In this document: piece after piece, positions 18,001 through 26,168 of the stretch
Numbering within the stretch: position 1 is the stretch's first letter
Layout of the letters: every line of letters begins with the position of its first letter
NCBI GenBank assembly: GCA_913009315.1
Contig: CAJVZA010000010.1
Span: 1 to 37,658 of the forward strand
Length of the DNA stretch: 37,658 nt
DNA from: an uncultured Hippea sp.
GTDB lineage: Bacteria; Campylobacterota_A; Desulfurellia; JAADFJ01
Direction of reading: 5' to 3'
The notes under the pieces: generated by a model
What the model saw: the letters and a program-made list of their open reading frames with translations, nothing else
Databases searched by the model: none
Told to the model about the DNA's origin: nothing
Made by a program: the position numbers and the translations under genes

Positions 18001-18111
18001 GATTATCTGCTTCAGTTTGTAAAGCCGGTTGTCGTAACGGAAAACAGTACAAGAAGAGGCTTTACTCCCGAATTTGATAGAAAGATAAGCGGAGCATATC
18101 GGAATGAATAG
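15094..18111 (+). CDS. putA: Bifunctional proline dehydrogenase / P5C dehydrogenase
   Basis: A protein of about 1,005 residues that oxidises proline to glutamate in two steps. The FAD-dependent proline dehydrogenase half (roughly residues 90-470) shows IDMESYYYKDLTLRLF, RLVKGAYWDYE and FEFQVLYGMG. The NAD-dependent glutamate-semialdehyde dehydrogenase half (about 520-990) shows ISPWNFPLA, the general-base glutamate in TEMGGKNA, the nucleophilic cysteine in GYSGQKCSACSR and EEIFGPVL. There is no N-terminal DNA-binding domain as in enteric PutA. The ORF opens at a GTG at 15055, but the ATG at 15094 has an ideal GGAGG 6 nt upstream and is preferred. It is divergent from livK. Confidence 0.96.
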   Translation: METINEQLIAYYSKSDQSLEAATKKTGRDLLSKLGDSKSSMFSKKFWEGRITDWLLKNEDFKIGMFRFIDVLPTLNSQDELSAHIKAYFGDTELNSTIKNLLGFAGGKGIAAKLAAGALKKNIAKMANGFIVGEDLDKSMNRLLKLRKKGIGFTMDLLGEASVSEKEADLYLARYVSLIKRLSELQNQFENNSVEAGVPINQPKINLSLKLTSLYSQIDPVDTNGSINALKKRLFPLFELAMKNKIFITIDMESYYYKDLTLRLFREIMLDKQFESYPYFGIVIQSYLKDSLDDTESILKWAGQRKAVTNIRLVKGAYWDYENVISCQKGWPVPVFNNKSQTDAMYERISDLLLRNIDTVRPAFAGHNIRTISKSIALAESLNINKRAFEFQVLYGMGEPIAEILSSIGYMTRVYAPVGELLPGVAYLIRRLLENTSNQSWLLQSQTNLTSGELLANPFKNLSIEKEKEAAEKKLFENEPPLDFSKTDVRNKFSDALKEIEAKFPFDVYPIINDKKLRNGQQAQSVNPANPEHLIGNFYKADTADCETAIKTGWENFDKWSAMSVEKRADILFKAAAIMRKKRYELAAIQVYEAAKPWKEAEGDVTEAIDYLEYYGREAIRLLTPKKMMDIPGENNSYFYRPRGLGAVISPWNFPLAISVGMISAALVTGNCVIYKPSSETPVVGSYIVNIFKESGIPNGVLSFLPGDGSAIGNYLITHKRVHFVVFTGSKSVGLNIVEKAGITTPDQWEVKKTITEMGGKNAVIVDNDADLDEAVKGVVQSAFGYSGQKCSACSRVIVLEDAYDNFVNRLKEAVLSLKIGNPSDPATKISPVIDAKAKEKINSYIETGKKEATLYFQGKAPEKGYFVPPTIFTDVSADATIACEEIFGPVLAVIKAKSFDEAISIANGVVYGLTGGVYSRNPVNLTKARERFAVGNLYLNRSITGAIVGRQPFGGFKMSGVGSKAGGPDYLLQFVKPVVVTENSTRRGFTPEFDRKISGAYRNE

Positions 18112-18219
18112 ACTATAATCCCCTAAGAAATTTATACAACAAAAATGTAATTCTTATTCCAAAATGCTGCAGCAAATCAAGAGGTGGAATGAGTCTGAAA
18201 AACAGCTGCACAAGGCAAG

Positions 18220-19509
18220 CTATAACCGTTTTTCTATAATGATCAGCTGCTTCTCTCTTATGAGGCTTCCCTTTATTCTGTTAACCGTCCTTATGGATGC
18301 AAGGGTTACACCGAATCTGTGTGCTATTTTCAATAACGAATCTCCCCGTTTTACATAATATTTTTCATATCTTATCGGCAGGCTTTTTTTATAGAGCATC
18401 GCAATTCTTTTTTGAGTAACATACCATGGAATTTTAATTATCATTCCCGCCGAAAGATGTTTAACTTTGCGTTTTAAGCTGTTTTCCGTCGATTTTCTCA
18501 GCCAGAAAAATCTTGCTATTTTATTCCAGCGATCATTCTTTTTAACTCTATATAGCAGCACCTTTCTCGGATTCGGCTTCATAAGTTCGTTATAATTCTT
18601 TTTAAAAATAGTGTAACTGGATTTAGGTATTATAATTTCAGCCGATTTATGATCAGGCGGAAGCACTCTGCGTTTGATAAATCTGTTAAGTTTGAATAGA
18701 GAATTCGTTGAAATTCCCATAAGCCTGGACAAAAAGTATAGCGGGATATGAGTTTTTATCTTTACTAATCTATATTTTTCATATGGGCTGTAGTGCAGAA
18801 CACCGTTATAAATTGCCAATTCAAAGGCGAAAAATTTTGCAATATAAAGCTGCGTTTCCCTGGGAAGCAAATTATCTTTTATAACATCATAAAAGCTGTG
18901 TCTTTTAAGCAGATGTTTTATTGCTCCCGGACCTGCGTTGTATGCCGCAATTGAAACGATCCACGAGCCGAATATTTTATGCAGCTGCTTCAGGTAATTT
19001 ATTGCAGCATCAGTTGATAAATACGGGTTCAGCCTCTCGTCAGTAAAAAAATCGACATTTATATCAGATTCTGCTGCGGCTTCCAGTTTCATCTGCCACA
19101 TACCTACTGCACCGCTGCGAGATCTTGCATACGGCTGGAAGTGACTCTCGATAAGTGCAAGTTCCGCTATTCTCGAAGGTATATTGTTTTGTTTCAGTTT
19201 GCTGCGAATTAAACCAATCCATTTCGATCCGCGAAAAAAAACCTTTTCATAAAAAAGTTTATGTTTTAATATAGAGTCGTACTTTTTTGAAATATCTCTC
19301 ACAAGGTTTTTCGGTATCTTAAAGTGCCGATATTTATAGTTATATTCCTCAAGCCCATCCAGATTATTGAGATCCGCGGCATTGTCAAAGCTATACATGA
19401 TATACATAAGATTGGGTTTGATCTCATCTGCATAAGCCGAGCTGCCGACAATAATAAGAAAAAAAAGTATGAATATCTTTTTTAAATGTTTACCGGTAAG
19501 TTCAATCAC
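18220..19509 (-). CDS. Membrane-bound lytic transglycosylase with LysM (MltD-like)
   Basis: This 429-residue exported protein has a signal peptide (hydrophobic stretch about 12-24, cleavage near SAYA). The SLT domain spans about residues 100-240, with the catalytic glutamate in LALIESHFQPYARS, then GAVGMWQM and AAYNAGPG. One weak LysM-like stretch (RVKKNDRWNKIARFF) and one clear C-terminal LysM (YYVKRGDSLLKIAHRFGVT) bind peptidoglycan. It cleaves glycan strands to 1,6-anhydro ends in the periplasm. The GTG start overlaps the mlaD stop (GTGA), making it the last gene of the alr-mlaEFD operon. Confidence 0.9.
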   Translation of the reverse strand: MIELTGKHLKKIFILFFLIIVGSSAYADEIKPNLMYIMYSFDNAADLNNLDGLEEYNYKYRHFKIPKNLVRDISKKYDSILKHKLFYEKVFFRGSKWIGLIRSKLKQNNIPSRIAELALIESHFQPYARSRSGAVGMWQMKLEAAAESDINVDFFTDERLNPYLSTDAAINYLKQLHKIFGSWIVSIAAYNAGPGAIKHLLKRHSFYDVIKDNLLPRETQLYIAKFFAFELAIYNGVLHYSPYEKYRLVKIKTHIPLYFLSRLMGISTNSLFKLNRFIKRRVLPPDHKSAEIIIPKSSYTIFKKNYNELMKPNPRKVLLYRVKKNDRWNKIARFFWLRKSTENSLKRKVKHLSAGMIIKIPWYVTQKRIAMLYKKSLPIRYEKYYVKRGDSLLKIAHRFGVTLASIRTVNRIKGSLIREKQLIIIEKRL

Positions 19510-20897
19510 TTAAATTTCAATGGTGCCTGACCTGCCAGATATTTGAGATCTTCATCAGAAAACGTTATACCGAATCCGGCATACGGAGATCTTGCGTCGG
19601 CATTAAGCAGATCTTCGACTCCTCCGGTCAGATAGAAATAGTGGTAGAATTTGTATGAAAAGCCTGCATTCATGTGAAAATGCGAATCTCTGACATCATT
19701 ATTTTTGCCAAAATCATACAGATCGGTTACAATTTTCAGATGGTTGTTTACATAGTAATCGGCTCCCACTCCAAATGTAGATTCAGTGATTCCTCCGCGT
19801 ATAACAAAATTGTCATATCTTTTGCCAATTTGAACCGTAAGTCTATTTTTGTTATTGCTGCGTCTTGGCGGAGTTGCACTATTTTTGTAGTCTCGCATTG
19901 CAGTCACGCCAATTCTGTAAAACCTGTCCGGCGAAGTATTGATTTTTATCCCCGCATACCCCTTAAAATCGCTTTCTCGAGGCAGCATTCTTGCTTCTGT
20001 TTCAACATTAACCTTCAGCTGGTCAAATCTTGTGAATGTTTTTTTGACTGATTTCAGTGTTGAGCTGAGATTGTTGTAAGCAGAATCATCTGTAATCAAT
20101 TTTCCTATCGTTCCCTTGCCCGATTCGACCCCTTTTACCATGCTGTCGATTAATTCGCTTGTTTGAGCAAACTTGTCAGCAGCATTTTTGATGCTTGCAA
20201 CCGTTTGTTTGATGCTCTCTTTATTATTACCGGATATCTCTTTTAGATTTTTTGAAAATTCTGCTAATCTGTCCAAGATAACAGGCGTTTTATCTTTCAG
20301 TTCTTGACTCAATATTTTTAAATTTCCGGTTATTTCATTGACATTGTTTCGGTTGGAAAGAATAATTCGGTTTGTATTTTCCGCAAGTTTCTCGAAGCTT
20401 GCAATCGCACTATTGATTTTTTTATAATCTATGGCATTAGTCAGTTTTTTTAATCCATCGGCTGCTTCTTTAATGCTTATAAATGCATTCTGCAAATCCG
20501 CTGCCATTATCTGCTTGGTAAGTACTCCCCCTTCGGCAAGATATTTTTTGCTTTCTCCTGAAACAATCTCCAGATAATGTTCGCCTATGGCTCCGGCAGT
20601 CTTGATTTTTACAGCAGAATCAACGGGAATCTTGATTCCTTTATCAATTATCATACCAATTTCGGCTTTTTTACCTTTGAGTACAAGACTGTCAACTCTT
20701 CCAACCGTTATTCCGGCAATGACCACTTTGGCTTTTTCTTTTAAACCGCCGGCAGAATTTATCACTGCGTATATGTGATACCCATTAACAGATCTAAATG
20801 AAAAAACACCGAATTTTGTAGTCAGAGCAAAAAGAGCAGCAAACGAGACTATAACGAATAATCCCACAACCGCTTCAAATTTTCGTTTCGATTCCAT
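19506..20897 (-). CDS. mlaD: MCE-domain lipid-transport protein with beta-rich C-terminus
   Basis: This 463-residue protein has one N-terminal transmembrane helix (about 9-27), a single MCE domain (about 38-115: VNSAGGLKEKAKVVIAGITVGRV and GAIGEHYLEI), then a long helical/coiled-coil stretch (about 130-290). The C-terminal 170 residues have alternating polar and hydrophobic residues, suggesting beta-strands (GYAGIKINTS, YFYLTGGVEDLL, SPYAGFGITF). MlaD carries phospholipids between inner and outer membranes with MlaE and MlaF. It is much longer than the roughly 180-residue E. coli MlaD. It directly follows mlaF. Confidence 0.9.
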   Translation of the reverse strand: MESKRKFEAVVGLFVIVSFAALFALTTKFGVFSFRSVNGYHIYAVINSAGGLKEKAKVVIAGITVGRVDSLVLKGKKAEIGMIIDKGIKIPVDSAVKIKTAGAIGEHYLEIVSGESKKYLAEGGVLTKQIMAADLQNAFISIKEAADGLKKLTNAIDYKKINSAIASFEKLAENTNRIILSNRNNVNEITGNLKILSQELKDKTPVILDRLAEFSKNLKEISGNNKESIKQTVASIKNAADKFAQTSELIDSMVKGVESGKGTIGKLITDDSAYNNLSSTLKSVKKTFTRFDQLKVNVETEARMLPRESDFKGYAGIKINTSPDRFYRIGVTAMRDYKNSATPPRRSNNKNRLTVQIGKRYDNFVIRGGITESTFGVGADYYVNNHLKIVTDLYDFGKNNDVRDSHFHMNAGFSYKFYHYFYLTGGVEDLLNADARSPYAGFGITFSDEDLKYLAGQAPLKFK

Positions 20898-21650
20898 TTA
20901 ATCTCCCATATTCAGCCCTATGGGGCCGTGCGCTCTTCCGCTTATAAATTGCTGCACAATCGGATTTTCACTTGTGAAAAATTTGTCCGGTATATTATAT
21001 TCAATTATTTGTCCTCTGCAAATCATTGCTATAAAATCGGCAATTCTTGATACCGCCTGAAGATTGTGACTTATCATCAGCACGGTTATACCTTTTGTAG
21101 AAATTTTATCTATCATATCATATATGATTTTGGCCATTACCGGATCTAATCCTGTTGCAGGCTCGTCCAGAAGCAGACAGTCGGGATTGAGTATAAGAGC
21201 TCTTGCAAGTGCGGCACGCTTATTCATTCCACCCGAAAGCTCGGAGGGGAGCTTGTTTACCGAATCGGCAAGACCGACTTCCTGCAGCTCATGCATAACT
21301 TTCGATTCTATCTCTTTTTTAGAAAGTTTAGTGTGTTCTCTGAGGGGAAATGCAACATTATCAAATACAGACAATGAGTCAAAGAGTGCTCCCCCCTGAA
21401 ATAAAAACCCTATTTTTTTTCTAAAGTTTATCAGTTTGGCGCCTCTTAAGGTAGAGATATCTTCTCCGTCAACTATAACCTTTCCGCTATCAGGTTTTAC
21501 AAGGCCGACAATAGTTTTCAAAAGAATGGATTTGCCGCTTCCAGAAAGTCCCGTTATGACTGTTATTTTGCCTTTTTGAACATGTAGATTTAATCCGTTC
21601 AGAACGATCTTTTTCTCTATTTTTTTATACAGATTTATAACTTTTATCAT
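20898..21650 (-). CDS. mlaF: MlaF-type ABC ATPase of the lipid transporter
   Basis: A 250-residue ATPase with Walker A GLSGSGKSIL, Q-loop FLFQGGALFDSLSVFDNVAFPL (typical of MlaF/Mkl), signature LSGGMNKRAALARAL, Walker B CLLLDEPATGLDP and the switch histidine in MISHNLQ. It powers the MlaE permease on the cytoplasmic face. Its start is 1 bp after mlaE, and its stop is directly followed by the mlaD ATG. Confidence 0.96.
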   Translation of the reverse strand: MIKVINLYKKIEKKIVLNGLNLHVQKGKITVITGLSGSGKSILLKTIVGLVKPDSGKVIVDGEDISTLRGAKLINFRKKIGFLFQGGALFDSLSVFDNVAFPLREHTKLSKKEIESKVMHELQEVGLADSVNKLPSELSGGMNKRAALARALILNPDCLLLDEPATGLDPVMAKIIYDMIDKISTKGITVLMISHNLQAVSRIADFIAMICRGQIIEYNIPDKFFTSENPIVQQFISGRAHGPIGLNMGD

Positions 21651-21651
21651 T

Positions 21652-22419
21652 TTAGTAAAAAAATGCTGTCAAAAAATAGTCGGAAACAAGAACAATAACA
21701 CTCGAAAGTACCACGGCAGATGTTGTAGAGCGGCCTACGCCTTGAGTGCCTCCTTTTGTCGTGATACCGTAATAGCAGCCGATAGTAGTAATCAGTATTC
21801 CAAAAATAGCCGCTTTCAGCAAACCGTATGATATATCTGAAGTATCCAGAAATGTTCTTATATTGTCTATGTAGCTGCCCTCGCCCACACCCAGCGAGTA
21901 GATGCTGATTATATATGAACCGATATTACCTGCAACATTTGACAAAATTGTCAAAAGCGGGAGTGCGAACAGCCCGGCAACAAGTCTTGGGGTCACAAGA
22001 TATTGAATCGGATTTATTCCTATAATGCTCAGTGCGTCTACCTGTTCTGTCACCTTCATTGAACCAATCTCTGCGCTCATTGATGAAACTGATCTTGCTA
22101 TAACCATCAAAGCCGTAAAAACGGGAGCAATTTCTCTTCCGAAAGAGATTGCCACGGTATAACCTATCATTGATGTTGCACCAAATTTGTTGAATCCATG
22201 ATATGTTTCCAGTGCTGTAACCATTCCCGTAAAAAAGGATGTTAGAATAACGATTCCGGTTGAAGTAGCACCAATCTTGTAGAATTCTTCGATTGTTCTG
22301 GAAATTCTCAGCGGACGATGAAAAAGCCATCCGAATGAATAAAACAGCAATCGGACAATTGATCCGGTAGAAACAACCATATCGACAAAATAATTACCTA
22401 TAGATGCAAAAAAATTCAT
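21652..22419 (-). CDS. mlaE: MlaE-type permease
   Basis: A 255-residue inner-membrane protein with five to six hydrophobic segments and MlaE family motifs: an N-terminal interfacial helix, FFTGMVTALETYHGF, FGREIAPVFTALMVIARSVSSMSAEIGSMKVTEQVDAL and VTPRLVAGLFALPLLT. It forms the membrane dimer of the phospholipid transporter with MlaF and the MCE protein. It begins 1 bp after the alr stop. Confidence 0.96.
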   Translation of the reverse strand: MNFFASIGNYFVDMVVSTGSIVRLLFYSFGWLFHRPLRISRTIEEFYKIGATSTGIVILTSFFTGMVTALETYHGFNKFGATSMIGYTVAISFGREIAPVFTALMVIARSVSSMSAEIGSMKVTEQVDALSIIGINPIQYLVTPRLVAGLFALPLLTILSNVAGNIGSYIISIYSLGVGEGSYIDNIRTFLDTSDISYGLLKAAIFGILITTIGCYYGITTKGGTQGVGRSTTSAVVLSSVIVLVSDYFLTAFFY

Positions 22420-22420
22420 A

Positions 22421-23503
22421 TCATATATAGATACGCTCTGCCCTGTTTCCTATTCCGGTCATTATTTCATAGGGAATTGTTCCGGCAAGTTTTGCAAGAT
22501 TCCACGCTGTTATAGATTTTTCGCCATTTCTGCCGATTATGGTAACTTTATCGTAAAGTTCTGCATCTATTCCATTTATATTAACGATTATGGCATCCAT
22601 TGATACGGTACCTACCAGAAATGCGCGTTTTTGATTGATCAGCACGCTGGATTTGTTTGAGAGCGTACGCATTATGCCGTCTTCGTATCCAATAGGGATA
22701 ATTGCAACAGTCGTATCTACCGGAGCGCTCCAGGTGCCGTTATATCCGACTGTTTCACCTTTTTTGATATGTTTAATCATAAGTATATAGGAGGTAAACT
22801 CAAATGACGGCTCAAGTTTTAAGGATAAGTCAAAAGGATCGATGCCGTAAAGGGCAAGTCCTATTCTGATATCGGTAGCATATTCAGATTTTAGCCCCTG
22901 CATAACTGTACTGCTTGATGAAATATGCACCATCTCCGGATCAATATTGTTTTCTTTCAGCTTTTCAATTACTCTGTCGAATCTGTCGATCTGAAACGGC
23001 GCGCTGTTTTTATCGGAAATATGCGAATAAAACCCTTTGATATTTACGTTGCTTACCTGTTTATAAAAATTTATAAATTCGTCCAGCTCTTCTAATTTTA
23101 TACCCCATCGGTTCATTCCGGTATCAATTTTGAGGTGAACATCTGCAGCTTTGCCGGCAGCGATCAGGAAGCTGGAAATATCTTTTAAATTTTCTATGCT
23201 ATGAATAGATGGTGTTATGTCGTTTTCGATTACCTCTTTTATTCTGTTCGGCAAAATCGGCAAAAGAATCAAAATCGGCTTTTTTATTCCGGCTCTTCTA
23301 AGTTCCAATGCTTCATCAGCCGTTGTAACCGCGAAGGCCGAAAGTTTTTCTTCTGCTTCTATGGCTTTAGATACTCCGACCGCGCCCAACCCGTATGCAT
23401 TTGCCTTAACCACGGCAATCAGACTGCAATCATATGATAGATCCGTAAGCGTTTTTAGATTATGACGTAATTTTTCTTTATATACATAAACTGTTGCGTG
23501 CAT
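22421..23503 (-). CDS. alr: Alanine racemase
   Basis: A fold-type III PLP enzyme of about 360 residues that makes D-alanine for peptidoglycan. The PLP lysine lies in AVVKANAYGLGAV, HLKIDTGMNRWG is the conserved barrel segment, RIGLALYGIDP precedes the second domain, and GYNGTW with VGTVSMDAIIVNI completes the active site. The ORF opens at a TTG at 23521; the ATG at 23503, with AAGG just upstream, is preferred. It heads the operon with mlaE, mlaF, mlaD and the lytic transglycosylase, all envelope functions. Confidence 0.95.
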   Translation of the reverse strand: MHATVYVYKEKLRHNLKTLTDLSYDCSLIAVVKANAYGLGAVGVSKAIEAEEKLSAFAVTTADEALELRRAGIKKPILILLPILPNRIKEVIENDITPSIHSIENLKDISSFLIAAGKAADVHLKIDTGMNRWGIKLEELDEFINFYKQVSNVNIKGFYSHISDKNSAPFQIDRFDRVIEKLKENNIDPEMVHISSSSTVMQGLKSEYATDIRIGLALYGIDPFDLSLKLEPSFEFTSYILMIKHIKKGETVGYNGTWSAPVDTTVAIIPIGYEDGIMRTLSNKSSVLINQKRAFLVGTVSMDAIIVNINGIDAELYDKVTIIGRNGEKSITAWNLAKLAGTIPYEIMTGIGNRAERIYI

Positions 23504-23552
23504 CTGCCTTATATTAAACAAATAACGCCGAATGTCAATTATGACAAGATGC

Positions 23553-23580
23553 TTGATATTTTTTACGGTTTAATTATACT
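23553..23580 (+). promoter_or_regulatory. Candidate promoter of the 25-aa peptide gene
   Basis: TTGATA (23553-23558), a 16-nt spacer and TATACT (23575-23580) form a good sigma70-like promoter, about 50 nt upstream of the small ORF at 23638. Confidence 0.45.
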
Positions 23581-23637
23581 TACGAATGCTCGTTGAAATT
23601 AACAATCAAATATAAAATAAGATTTCGGAGGTACAAG

Positions 23638-23715
23638 ATGTCTTTACCTGTTATAGCTGTTCTTGTCTTTTTTGTTATATTTTTCATTGTCATCATACTG
23701 GCAAACGAAAGCTGA
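23638..23715 (+). CDS. Putative 25-residue single-pass membrane peptide
   Basis: The ORF MSLPVIAVLVFFVIFFIVII (then LANES and stop) is too short for the ORF track. It has a strong Shine-Dalgarno (CGGAGG) 7-8 nt before the ATG and a promoter candidate upstream. Residues 3-21 form one hydrophobic helix with a short polar C-terminal tail. Size and layout resemble small membrane subunits such as KdpF or CydX, but the sequence is not recognisably either. Neighbours are alr (divergent) and an SDR gene (convergent), giving no functional clue. Coding is inferred from signals, not homology. Confidence 0.5.
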   Translation: MSLPVIAVLVFFVIFFIVIILANES

Positions 23716-23880
23716 TAAAATGCCGCAGAATTTGACTCGTCAAGACAACCGCCTTACTATTTGTTTTACGAGAATGCTTTATTTTTTGCAAAAGGCAGCT
23801 TTGATGCTCAGAGCATCATCTAATGTGCAAAATATGTTTACAAGACCTAATTTGAACGCTTAGAATTAATAAGTAAACTC
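23716..23880. other. Short intergenic stretch after the 25-aa peptide
   Basis: It contains a perfect small palindrome (GATGCTC-A-GAGCATC, 23803-23817) without a U-run, and a 34-codon open stretch in a third frame without start or ribosome site. No gene is supported. Confidence 0.4.
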
Positions 23881-24621
23881 TTAAGTACCCTGATCCGTGG
23901 GTATAACAAGAATTTCCGCAACATCTACATAATCGGGCTGAGTCACCGCATATAAAATCGATCTTGCTATATCGCCTGACTGAAGCTGTCTCATGGAAAC
24001 AGTGCGTTCGGCAAACTGCCCTTTTATTTCCATATCGGTTATACTGTCGGCAAGTTCCGTTTTTACAATTCCGGGCTCTATTGTTGTTATCCTGATCTTA
24101 TTTTCGGCAGTAAGTTCGGCTCTTAATCCGTCGCTAAACGCCCTTACGGCATATTTGGTTGCACAATAAACGGCACCCGCAGGAAAAACTCTTCTTCCGG
24201 CAACTGATGAAATATTTACTATATGCCCCGAGCATTGTTTCAGCATATACGGCAGGACGGCTGCCGTCATATACAGAACCCCTTTTATATTTACATCAAC
24301 CATTTTATCCCATTCGTCAATATGCAGATTTTTTATAAAAGAGAGCGGCATCAGACCGGCGTTATTCACTAAAATATCGATATGCTGCCAGCTGTGAGTT
24401 ATCTGCGCTACGGCATTTGCTACATCTTCTCTTTTCGTTATATCGCCTTTTAAAACGAGAGCGCTGCCTCCTTCGGATTCAATATCTTTTGCCAGTGCCG
24501 TTAAACGCTCTTCTCTTCGTGCAAACAGGCCGACACTGACGCCATTTTGGGCGAGCATTTTTGCAGTCGCACTGCCGATTCCTGAACTTGCACCTGTAAT
24601 TAGCGCTACTTTGCCGTTCAT
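23881..24621 (-). CDS. Short-chain dehydrogenase/reductase
   Basis: A 246-residue classical SDR with cofactor motif TGASSGIGSATA at the N-terminus, NNAG near residue 90, catalytic Ser in NISSVAGRR and Tyr/Lys in YCATKYAV. ARREERL after the second strand suggests NADPH preference. The EPGIVKTEL segment and overall form resemble YdfG/serine 3-dehydrogenase-like oxidoreductases acting on 3-hydroxy acids, but the substrate is not determined. AAGGAGG precedes the ATG. It lies 75 bp downstream of rpoD on the same strand. Confidence 0.92.
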   Translation of the reverse strand: MNGKVALITGASSGIGSATAKMLAQNGVSVGLFARREERLTALAKDIESEGGSALVLKGDITKREDVANAVAQITHSWQHIDILVNNAGLMPLSFIKNLHIDEWDKMVDVNIKGVLYMTAAVLPYMLKQCSGHIVNISSVAGRRVFPAGAVYCATKYAVRAFSDGLRAELTAENKIRITTIEPGIVKTELADSITDMEIKGQFAERTVSMRQLQSGDIARSILYAVTQPDYVDVAEILVIPTDQGT

Positions 24622-24696
24622 ACAAAACCTCCTTGAAAACAGCTCAAACCAGGATAATTGAAACGGATAGCATGCAATAGATGCCGTACCGTCAAA

Positions 24697-26160
24697 TTAA
24701 TCTTTGAATCCATAAAGCAACCTGCTTCTTATAGGACCCTTGAGCTTTTCTATAGCTTTTACCTCTATCTGCCTGATCCGTTCTCTCGTTACATTAAAAA
24801 CCTTTCCAACCGCCTCAAGTGTGTAGTTCTTATCTTCACCTATACCGAAACGCATTCTGAGTATCTTTTCTTCTCTTGAACTCAATGTAGCCAAAGCTTC
24901 TTCGATGCTATTTTTCAGATCACTGAATTCTGCCACCTCAACAGGCGATTTTGCAGTTTTGTCTTCGATGAAATCTTCAAGATGACTTTCATTATCATCG
25001 TCACCTATAGGAGTTTCCAGCGAAACGGGAGGTCTGGCAATCTGAACTATAGATTTAATCTTATTTACAGGAGTATCGAGAGTGCTGGATACTTCCTCAA
25101 GCGTGGGCCTATATTTCTTTTCCTGAAGATAGCGATTAATCGTTTTGTTTATTTTATTTATTGTTTCAATCATATGAACAGGTATTCTTATGGTTCTTGA
25201 CTGATCTGCAATAGATCTTGATATGGATTGCCTTATCCACCATGTTGCATAGGTAGAAAATTTAAAACCCCGCGTATAATCAAACTTCTCAACAGCCTTC
25301 ATAAGTCCGATGTTTCCTTCCTGAATCAGATCAAGAAACGGCATTCCGCGATTAGCATATTTCTTTGCTATACTTATAACAAGTCTTAGATTTGCTTTTA
25401 CCATCTGCTGTTTGAGGTCATCGAGGCCTCTCAAATAGATCAATGCCTCGTTATTCAGATCGGCATATCGTTTGTTCAACTCCTCATCATTTGCCAATTG
25501 ATCCATAAAGAATCTGATATAGCGTTCCGAGATTGTCAGATTGCAGGCAGACTGTTTTAGTTTTTCGAGTGTTTCCTGTCTGCATTTTTCATCCGAATAC
25601 TTAAAATTGAGATAATTTGTTGAAAACTCGCCAACCTTTTGAATAAATTCATCGCATTTTATCTGTTCGATATCGTTTTGATTTTCTATTGCGGTTTTGA
25701 ATTCGGATTCTCTCAGAATATCGCGTATTTTGTAAGGTTTATCGCCGATTTTTTCTTTGAATGAGACTATCTGATCTACAACTTCCTCAATTTGACACAA
25801 AATTCCAATAATTGAATCTTTCTTGCTCTCGATTTTTTTTGCTAACTCAATCTCATCGCTTCTGGTAAAAAGAGAAATATTGCCCATCTCTTTAAGATAT
25901 GTTCTAATTGAAGTCGTTATAATATTTGACAAGCTGTCTAATTCTTTTTTTTCAATAACAGGTGTCTGCTTTGTAAGAAGAGCTTCAGCTTCCTTCTTAT
26001 TTTCAACTATCAGCACATCTTCATTACTGAGTTTGAGCATAGTCTCATCAATATCTTCCACACTGAACTCATCGGGTATGACATTGTTAAGCTGGTCAAA
26101 CGTTACATAACCTCTTTTTTTCCCGTCATTAACTAATTCTTCATAGATCTTTTCTTTCAT
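24697..26160 (-). CDS. rpoD: Primary sigma factor RpoD (sigma70)
   Basis: This 487-residue sigma factor has a recognisable region 1.1 (about 1-55), region 1.2 (RTYLKEMGNISLFTR), a short non-conserved insert, region 2 (LIQEGNIGLMKAVEKFDY, FSTYATWWIRQSISR), region 3 (IPVHMIETINKI) and region 4 (LRMRFGIGEDKNYTLEAVG, VTRERIRQIE). It directs RNA polymerase to housekeeping promoters. The insert is much smaller than in enteric RpoD (613 residues). GTAGGAGC precedes the ATG. It lies 8 bp after ugd rather than beside dnaG, its common neighbour. Confidence 0.95.
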   Translation of the reverse strand: MKEKIYEELVNDGKKRGYVTFDQLNNVIPDEFSVEDIDETMLKLSNEDVLIVENKKEAEALLTKQTPVIEKKELDSLSNIITTSIRTYLKEMGNISLFTRSDEIELAKKIESKKDSIIGILCQIEEVVDQIVSFKEKIGDKPYKIRDILRESEFKTAIENQNDIEQIKCDEFIQKVGEFSTNYLNFKYSDEKCRQETLEKLKQSACNLTISERYIRFFMDQLANDEELNKRYADLNNEALIYLRGLDDLKQQMVKANLRLVISIAKKYANRGMPFLDLIQEGNIGLMKAVEKFDYTRGFKFSTYATWWIRQSISRSIADQSRTIRIPVHMIETINKINKTINRYLQEKKYRPTLEEVSSTLDTPVNKIKSIVQIARPPVSLETPIGDDDNESHLEDFIEDKTAKSPVEVAEFSDLKNSIEEALATLSSREEKILRMRFGIGEDKNYTLEAVGKVFNVTRERIRQIEVKAIEKLKGPIRSRLLYGFKD

Positions 26161-26168
26161 AAATGCTC

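Noticed and set aside
21926-22330. 134-aa ORF within mlaE in another frame
   Set aside because: It is a same-strand out-of-frame shadow of an intact MlaE.
23663-23863. 66-aa plus-strand ORF beside the 25-aa peptide
   Set aside because: It has no ATG with a ribosome site; the well-placed signals belong to the overlapping 25-aa frame.
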